Below the pieces are notes generated by a model that did no database searches, was not told the origin of the DNA, and worked only from the letters and a program-made list of their open reading frames with translations. A stretch of 64,000 bases of DNA. It comes from Azospirillum sp. TSH58 (GTDB taxonomy: Bacteria > Pseudomonadota > Alphaproteobacteria > Azospirillales > Azospirillaceae). Location: positions 2,432,001 to 2,496,000 of the forward strand of contig NZ_CP022364.1 of the NCBI RefSeq assembly GCF_003119115.1, written 5' to 3'. Positions 50,426 through 64,000 of the stretch are shown one piece after another. Made by a program: the position numbers and the translations under genes. Numbering within the stretch: the first letter of the stretch is position 1; every line of letters starts with the position of its first letter.

Positions 50426-50511
50426 CTGCTGCGGAAGGCCCGCCATAGCCGCACCGCAAAGCCCCGCGACGCCGGACAGCGTATCGAGGCGTCGTATCTG
50501 GAGGTTGTGAC

Positions 50512-50946
50512 ATGGCAAAGAAAATCGTCGGCTTCATCAAGCTGCAGGTTCCGGCCGGCAAGGCGAATCCGTCGCCGCCCATCGGCCCGGCGCTCGGTCA
50601 GCGCGGCCTGAACATCATGGAGTTCTGCAAGGCGTTCAACGCCAAGACGCAGGACCTCGAAGTCGGTATGCCGATCCCGGTGGTCATCACCGCCTACGGC
50701 GACCGTACCTTCACCTTCGTCACGAAGACCCCGCCGGTCAGCTACTTCCTGAAGAAGGCCGCTGGCATCGACAAGGGCTCGCAGACCACCGGCAAGGGCG
50801 CTTTCGCCGGCAAGATCACGAAGACCCAGATTCGTGACATCGCCGAGAAGAAGATGAAGGACCTGAACGCCCACGACGTCGAGGCGGCCGCGAGCATGAT
50901 CGCTGGTTCCGCCCGCTCGATGGGCCTCGAAGTGGTGGAGGGCTGA
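50512..50946 (+). CDS. rplK: 50S ribosomal protein L11
   Basis: A 144-residue protein. [20 protein letters not shown] and [20 protein letters not shown] are the invariant N-terminal L11 domain. The C-terminal rRNA-binding part includes [20 protein letters not shown] and a SMGLEVVEG end. It forms the GTPase-associated centre with the L10-L12 stalk. ATG 50512 starts 135 bp after nusG behind the hairpin. Its stop codon is 4 bp before rplA, the usual L11-L1 pairing, in which L1 often represses translation of both genes. Confidence 0.98.
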   Translation: MAKKIVGFIKLQVPAGKANPSPPIGPALGQRGLNIMEFCKAFNAKTQDLEVGMPIPVVITAYGDRTFTFVTKTPPVSYFLKKAAGIDKGSQTTGKGAFAGKITKTQIRDIAEKKMKDLNAHDVEAAASMIAGSARSMGLEVVEG

Positions 50947-50950
50947 TCCC

Positions 50951-51652
50951 ATGGCGAAGCTCGGCAAGCGTCTGACCGATTCCTACAAGAAGGTCGACCG
51001 CGAGGCGCTCTACTCCCTGGAAGGCGCCGTCACCCTGCTGAAGGGCCTGCCCAAGGCGAAGTTCGATGAGACCATCGAAATCGCCATGAACCTGGGCATC
51101 GACCCGCGTCACGCCGACCAGATGGTCCGCGGCGTCGTGAACCTGCCGAACGGCACCGGCAAGACCGTGCGCGTCGCCGTGTTCGCCAAGGGCACCAAGG
51201 CGGACGACGCCCTGGCCGCCGGCGCGGACATCGTCGGCGCCGACGATCTGGCCGAGAAGATCCTGGCCGGCAACATCGACTTCGACCGCTGCATCGCGTC
51301 CCCGGACATGATGGGCGTCGTCGGCAAGCTCGGTAAGGTCCTCGGCCCGCGCGGCCTGATGCCGAACCCGAAGCTGGGCACCGTGACCCCCGACGTGGCC
51401 GGCGCCGTCAAGGCCGCCAAGGCCGGCGCCGTGGAGTTCCGCGCCGAGAAGACCGGCATCGTGCACGCCGGCGTCGGCAAGGCCAGCTTCTCGGAAGAGG
51501 CCCTGGTGCAGAACATCCGCGCCTTCGTGGATGCCATCACCCGCGCCAAGCCGACCGGTGCCAAGGGCCAGTACCTGCTGAAGGTCTCGCTGTCCTCGAC
51601 GATGGGCCCGGGCCTGAAGCTGGATCTGTCCACTCTGGCCGCCACGGCCTGA
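50951..51652 (+). CDS. rplA: 50S ribosomal protein L1
   Basis: A 233-residue protein with the L1 fold. It opens [20 protein letters not shown], has the first rRNA-binding strand [20 protein letters not shown] and the second-domain signature [20 protein letters not shown], and finishes [20 protein letters not shown]. It builds the L1 stalk for E-site tRNA exit and is known in other bacteria to regulate its own operon by binding the mRNA. It directly follows rplK. A hairpin and a long leader (51653-51919) follow before rplJ. Confidence 0.98.
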   Translation: MAKLGKRLTDSYKKVDREALYSLEGAVTLLKGLPKAKFDETIEIAMNLGIDPRHADQMVRGVVNLPNGTGKTVRVAVFAKGTKADDALAAGADIVGADDLAEKILAGNIDFDRCIASPDMMGVVGKLGKVLGPRGLMPNPKLGTVTPDVAGAVKAAKAGAVEFRAEKTGIVHAGVGKASFSEEALVQNIRAFVDAITRAKPTGAKGQYLLKVSLSSTMGPGLKLDLSTLAATA

Positions 51653-51919
51653 GTGACCTGAGTTTCGCCGCCGGCTCCCTCGGGAACCGGCGGCGATCGG
51701 GTGTCCCTGCGGGGGCGCCCACCCTGTCCAAGACCGCTGGTGCCCGCGTTTCTCCGGAGACAGAGGCTTAAACCCGCCAGAGCAGACAGGAGTTGAACCG
51801 TTAACCACGCGGGCCCGCCCGCGGTTCAGGAACGGCTCGAACTTCTGGGACAGGTTCGCCGGGGCTCCCGACCGCAAGGGAAGGGGCCTCTCGTAAACCT
51901 CTGTGCAAGGAGGCGATCC
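51653..51919 (+). promoter_or_regulatory. rplJ leader with attenuator-like hairpin
   Basis: This 267-bp gap begins with a strong hairpin (CGCCGCCGG 51666-51674 with CCGGCGGCG 51687-51695). Several G/C-rich complementary segments follow, such as CCGCGGG-type arms near 51810. In bacteria this region is the L10 leader, where L10-L12 binds and represses translation of rplJ-rplL. I assign it by position and length, since I cannot fold it fully. Confidence 0.6.
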
Positions 51920-52438
51920 GTGGATCGTACACAAAAAGAAGCGACGATCGCGGACCTGCAGTCGAAGCTCCAGGACACGGGCCTGGTGGTGGTCACCCAC
52001 CATCTGGGCCTGACGGTGGCGGAAGTCACCGACCTGCGTGGCAAGATTCGGGCCGCGGGCGCGAGCTTCAAGGTGACGAAGAACCGGCTCGCCCGCCGCG
52101 CCCTTCAGGGCACGCAGTTCGAAGGTCTGGACGGTCTCTTCAAGGGGCCGACCGCGATCGCTTACTCGAAGGACCCCGTGGCGGCCGCCAAGGTGGTGGC
52201 CGACTACGCCAAGACCAACGAGAAGCTGAAGATCGTCGGTGCCGCTCTCGGCGACCAGATCCTCGACGTGGAGGGAGTGAAGGCTCTCGCCACGCTCCCG
52301 TCGCTGGACGAACTGCGCGCCAAGCTCGTGGGCATGATCCAGACCCCGGCGACCCGTATCGCCGGCGTTCTCCAGGCTCCGGGCGGCCAGGTCGCCCGTG
52401 TGCTGGCGGCCTACGCGAAGAAGGACGAGGCGGCCTGA
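51920..52438 (+). CDS. rplJ: 50S ribosomal protein L10
   Basis: A 172-residue protein starting at GTG 51920, eight bases after AAGGAGG. The N-terminal rRNA-binding half has [40 protein letters not shown] and [20 protein letters not shown]. The C-terminal helix ([15 protein letters not shown]) binds L7/L12 dimers. It is the base of the ribosomal stalk. It is preceded by the long leader expected for autogenous control and followed 57 bp later by rplL. Confidence 0.97.
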   Translation: MDRTQKEATIADLQSKLQDTGLVVVTHHLGLTVAEVTDLRGKIRAAGASFKVTKNRLARRALQGTQFEGLDGLFKGPTAIAYSKDPVAAAKVVADYAKTNEKLKIVGAALGDQILDVEGVKALATLPSLDELRAKLVGMIQTPATRIAGVLQAPGGQVARVLAAYAKKDEAA

Positions 52439-52495
52439 GCCGCACCCGTCTAGCTGTCTACCCATCCCAGAACATCGAGTTGTTGGAGCATCAAA

Positions 52496-52870
52496 ATGGC
52501 TGATCTGCAGAAGCTGGTCGACGATCTCTCGGCCCTGACCGTCATCGAGGCCGCCGAGCTGTCGAAGCTGCTGGAAGAGAAGTGGGGCGTCTCCGCCGCC
52601 GCTCCGGTGGCCGTTGCCGCCGCCGGTCCGGCCGCCGCCGCCGCCCCGGTCGAAGAGCAGACCGAGTTCAACGTGATCCTCGCCGATGCCGGCGACAAGA
52701 AGATCAACGTGATCAAGGAAGTCCGCGCCATCACCGGCCTGGGCCTGAAGGAAGCCAAGGACCTGGTCGAAGGCGCTCCGAAGCCGGTCAAGGAAGGCGT
52801 GTCGAAGGACGAGGCCGCCAAGATCAAGAAGCAGCTTGAAGAGGCCGGCGCGAAGGTCGATATTAAGTAA
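52496..52870 (+). CDS. rplL: 50S ribosomal protein L7/L12
   Basis: A 124-residue acidic protein. The N-terminal dimer domain is [20 protein letters not shown] and [10 protein letters not shown]. An Ala-rich hinge follows (about 38-54). The C-terminal domain has [40 protein letters not shown] and [10 protein letters not shown]. It forms the flexible stalk that recruits translational GTPases. The upstream site GTTGGAGCATCAAA gives efficient initiation, as needed for a protein made in several copies per ribosome. Confidence 0.98.
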   Translation: MADLQKLVDDLSALTVIEAAELSKLLEEKWGVSAAAPVAVAAAGPAAAAAPVEEQTEFNVILADAGDKKINVIKEVRAITGLGLKEAKDLVEGAPKPVKEGVSKDEAAKIKKQLEEAGAKVDIK

Positions 52871-53103
52871 GACCGTCTTGCTGCGACGGATAAGACATAT
52901 CCACGCCGGACGGCGGCTGGTCCCCGAGGGGGCCCGCCGCCGCACGGCGTTTTCTGCCTTCCACCGGACCGGGTTTCTCGGTCCGGCTCTTTCCGTCCCT
53001 GCATAAGGGGCGGGCCGCGCGATCATCGCCGCGTCGCGGCGAGCACCCTGGTTCGCGTGCTTCTGGTCGAGCGTACTCACGATTCTGACGTTTGGGGACA
53101 TCC
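52871..53103 (+). other. rplL-rpoB intergenic region with a strong hairpin
   Basis: CGGCGGC (52911-52917) pairs with GCCGCCG (52936-52942), and inside it GGTCCCC pairs with GGGGGCC. The position matches the attenuator or RNase-processing region that uncouples rplKAJL from rpoBC levels in other bacteria. There is no U-tract after it, and no promoter was found. Confidence 0.6.
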
Positions 53104-57297
<4,194 letters not shown>

Positions 57298-57313
57298 GCC
57301 CAAGAGACTTGAA

Positions 57314-57352
57314 CCCGCCAGAGGAGGGGCCATGTTGGCCCCTTCCGGCGGG
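57314..57352 (+). other. Nested hairpin between rpoB and rpoC
   Basis: Outer arms CCCGCC (57314-57319) and GGCGGG (57347-57352) enclose inner arms GGGGCCA and TGGCCCC with a short loop. There is no U-tract. It could be an RNA-processing or stability element. Confidence 0.65.
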
Positions 57353-57364
57353 AACTGCCCTTAA

Positions 57365-61567
<4,203 letters not shown>

Positions 61568-61592
61568 GGCTTCGGCGCATAGGGTAGGGAAG

Positions 61593-61623
61593 GGGGCGCG
61601 TTCCGCAGGGGACGCGCCCCTTT
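61593..61623 (+). terminator. Rho-independent terminator after rpoC
   Basis: GGGGCGCGT and ACGCGCCCC form a 9-bp stem around a 10-base loop, followed by TTTCTC. It ends the rpoBC transcript 26 bp after the stop codon. Confidence 0.88.
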
Positions 61624-61678
61624 CTCATTCCGCCCGATGCGGTTAGGATCGTTCACTCCACGCATCGGAGCGTCCGAG

Positions 61679-62392
61679 ATGACCGAGAAAGCGCTCAGCT
61701 TCGGCCTGCTGCTGTTCCCCAACGTCACCCAGCTCGATCTGACCGGCCCCTACGAGGTGCTGGCCCGGGTGCCCGGCGCCCGGGTCCATCTGCTGTGGAA
61801 GACGCTCGATCCGGTGCGCTCCGACACCGGCCTGACCATCCTTCCCACCGTCACCCTGGCAGAGGCGCCGCCGCTCGACCTGATCCTGGTGCCGGGCGGT
61901 GGCGGTATCAACGCGCTGCTGACCGACGAGGAGGTCCTGGACTTCCTGGAGGAGCGGGCGTCCAGCACCCGCTACCTCGCCGGGATCTGCACCGGATCGC
62001 TGGTTCTGGGAGCCGCCGGCTTGCTGGACGGGAAGCGGGCGGGCACGCATTGGGCCTCCCGCGACTTTCTTTCGGCCTTCGGTGCGACTCCGGTGGCCGA
62101 GCGCGTGGTGGTGGACGGAACCCTGTTCACCGGCGGCGGCGTGACCGCGGGAATCGACGTGGCGTTGCGGATCGTCGGCGAGCTGATCGACGAGACGGCC
62201 GCGAAGCTCGTCCAGCTGTCCATCGAGTACGACCCGCAGCCGCCCTTCGATGCGGGATCTCCGGAGCGGGCGGGCGAGCGGGAGACGGCCGATCTCCTCG
62301 CCCGGATGCGTCCGATGCTGGAGGCGCGGGCGGCCGCGGTGGCGGCGGGTGCGAACGCTTTGCAACGCCGTCGGTCCGGCCGGGCCGGCTGA
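61679..62392 (+). CDS. DJ-1/PfpI-family protein, isonitrile hydratase-like
   Basis: A 237-residue glutamine-amidotransferase-fold protein. FGLLLFPNVTQLDLTGPYEV has the conserved Asp (D20). LILVPGGGGINALL and YLAGICTGSLVLGAAGLLDG carry the nucleophile elbow with C104 and T105, then GKRAGTHWASRDFLSAFGAT and GTLFTGGGVTAGIDVALRIV. The D, C and T positions and these blocks match cyclohexyl-isocyanide hydratase (InhA) of Pseudomonas, which converts isonitriles to N-formamides. The substrate here is unproven. ATG 61679 is chosen by family alignment. It stands alone between the rpoC terminator and the rpsL promoter, an unusual insertion into the conserved rpoC-rpsL neighbourhood. Confidence 0.85.
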   Translation: MTEKALSFGLLLFPNVTQLDLTGPYEVLARVPGARVHLLWKTLDPVRSDTGLTILPTVTLAEAPPLDLILVPGGGGINALLTDEEVLDFLEERASSTRYLAGICTGSLVLGAAGLLDGKRAGTHWASRDFLSAFGATPVAERVVVDGTLFTGGGVTAGIDVALRIVGELIDETAAKLVQLSIEYDPQPPFDAGSPERAGERETADLLARMRPMLEARAAAVAAGANALQRRRSGRAG

Positions 62393-62437
62393 CGCGAAAA
62401 CCTCGTCGAAGCGCGTGACGAACGGTCATCTGCGCGC

Positions 62438-62466
62438 TTGACGGGTCCATGGCGGACCCATATAGT
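62438..62466 (+). promoter_or_regulatory. Strong sigma-70-type promoter of the rpsL-rpsG-fusA operon
   Basis: TTGACG (62438-62443), a 17-base spacer and TATAGT (62461-62466). The spacer contains the inverted repeat GGGTCC/GGACCC (62443-62459), which could be a regulator site. The start of transcription would be near 62473, about 240 bases before rpsL. Confidence 0.85.
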
Positions 62467-62592
62467 CCGCGAACTTCAAAAGGAGCCTCGGGAAGGTCTT
62501 TCGTCCATCCCGCCCGGCATCCGGCTGAACCCAAGCGACATAGCCGAACGACAGGGTCCTTGCGGACCGTTCCGACGGCGTTCGACCATTGG

Positions 62593-62631
62593 GCCCGCTC
62601 GAAGCCCTTCAGGCTTCGCAGGCGGGCTTTT
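62593..62631 (+). terminator. Terminator/attenuator in the rpsL leader
   Basis: Outer arms GCCCGC (62593-62598) and GCGGGC (62622-62627) enclose inner arms GAAGCC and GGCTTC, followed by TTTT. It sits between the strong promoter and rpsL, so it would attenuate the operon. The rest of the 320-bp gap holds no gene. Confidence 0.75.
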
Positions 62632-62712
62632 GCATCGTCCGGTTAACGCCGGGCGACTTTCCAATCGGTCCGGCTCCGCCGGCCGAGTGACCTGAAGGGA
62701 TGAAGGGCAGAT

Positions 62713-63084
62713 ATGCCGACGATCAACCAGTTGATCCGTAAGCCGCGCGAGCCCTTGGCCGCGCGCAATAAGGTTCCCGCGATGGAGGCGTGCCCGCAGA
62801 AGCGTGGCGTCTGCACCCGCGTCTACACGACCACGCCGAAGAAGCCGAACTCGGCTCTGCGTAAGGTCGCCCGCGTTCGCCTGACGAACGGCTTCGAAGT
62901 GACCTCCTACATCCCCGGTGAAGGCCATAACCTCCAGGAACACTCGGTGGTTATGATCCGCGGCGGCCGTGTGAAGGATCTTCCCGGCGTTCGCTACCAC
63001 ATCATCCGCGGCACGCTCGATACCCAGGGCGTGAAGGACCGTAAGCAGCGTCGTTCGAAGTACGGCGCGAAGCGTCCGAAGTAA
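62713..63084 (+). CDS. rpsL: 30S ribosomal protein S12
   Basis: A 123-residue protein: [40 protein letters not shown] with the decoding-centre Lys of the KKPNSAL loop, [20 protein letters not shown] and [20 protein letters not shown] with the second Lys/Pro loop, and a basic C-terminus. Both classic streptomycin positions are wild type. It is the first gene of the str operon, 13 bp before rpsG. Confidence 0.99.
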   Translation: MPTINQLIRKPREPLAARNKVPAMEACPQKRGVCTRVYTTTPKKPNSALRKVARVRLTNGFEVTSYIPGEGHNLQEHSVVMIRGGRVKDLPGVRYHIIRGTLDTQGVKDRKQRRSKYGAKRPK

Positions 63085-63567
<483 letters not shown>

Positions 63568-63593
63568 GGCACCCACCGGCCCAGGTGCTTGTC

Positions 63594-64000
<407 letters not shown>

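Overview
The window is GC-rich chromosomal DNA from an alphaproteobacterium, most likely an Azospirillum-type member of the Rhodospirillales. The reasons are the strong G/C third-position bias, a complete urtABCDE urea transporter behind a sigma-54-type promoter, an alphaproteobacterial mmgR/suhB-like small RNA, DUF3126 and DUF993 family proteins, and the ribosomal/RNA polymerase gene order. The genus is an inference from gene content. No rRNA gene and no CRISPR array is visible.

Layout. 1-2600: the N-terminal part of a large AMP-forming acyl-CoA synthetase (minus strand), a cupin, a membrane protein and a DUF3126 protein. 2856-8179: two exported caspase-fold proteins in tandem. The first keeps the His/Cys dyad and carries an SH3 and an FGE-like domain. 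The second has lost both catalytic residues and ends in SH3 and MORN repeats. 8488-16990: a TetR regulator, a perfect 9-bp-arm palindrome as probable operator, and a seven-gene catabolic/transport operon (NitT/TauT-type ABC transporter, enolase-superfamily enzyme, Gfo/Idh/MocA dehydrogenase, DUF993 aldolase-like protein, TIM-barrel isomerase) of unknown substrate. 17129-23070: sigma-54-type promoter and urtABCDE. 23255-29346: an M20 peptidase, a chemoreceptor with an AT-rich 5' end, and a membrane-anchored ankyrin protein with a degenerate ATPase domain.

29554-33998: ROK sugar kinase and NagA (amino-sugar use), a 20-residue membrane microprotein, an mmgR-like sRNA with its own promoter, OtsB, and a small flagellar-rod-like protein. 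34003-39345: a branched-chain-amino-acid-type ABC transporter with a fused LivH-LivM permease, headed by a MarR regulator. 40211-42322: an outer-membrane beta-barrel and a Wza-type lipoprotein for polysaccharide export. 42485-43311: a small conserved protein and a hemerythrin. 43312-46680: an AT-rich islet with a methyltransferase, an intact IS5-family element needing a -1 frameshift, and a decayed IS701-family element, all ending beside tRNA-Thr.

46687-64000: the core translation/transcription block: tRNA-Thr, rlmB, tRNA-Tyr, tRNA-Gly, tuf, tRNA-Trp, secE, nusG, rplKAJL, rpoBC, an isonitrile-hydratase-like gene, then rpsL, rpsG and the start of fusA. Strong promoters stand before tRNA-Tyr and rpsL, and hairpins sit in most gaps between transcription units.

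Two families of GC-rich palindromic repeats recur six times, mostly inside operons. Two copies lie directly after a substrate-binding-protein gene, and one is read as the N-terminus of the enolase-family protein.
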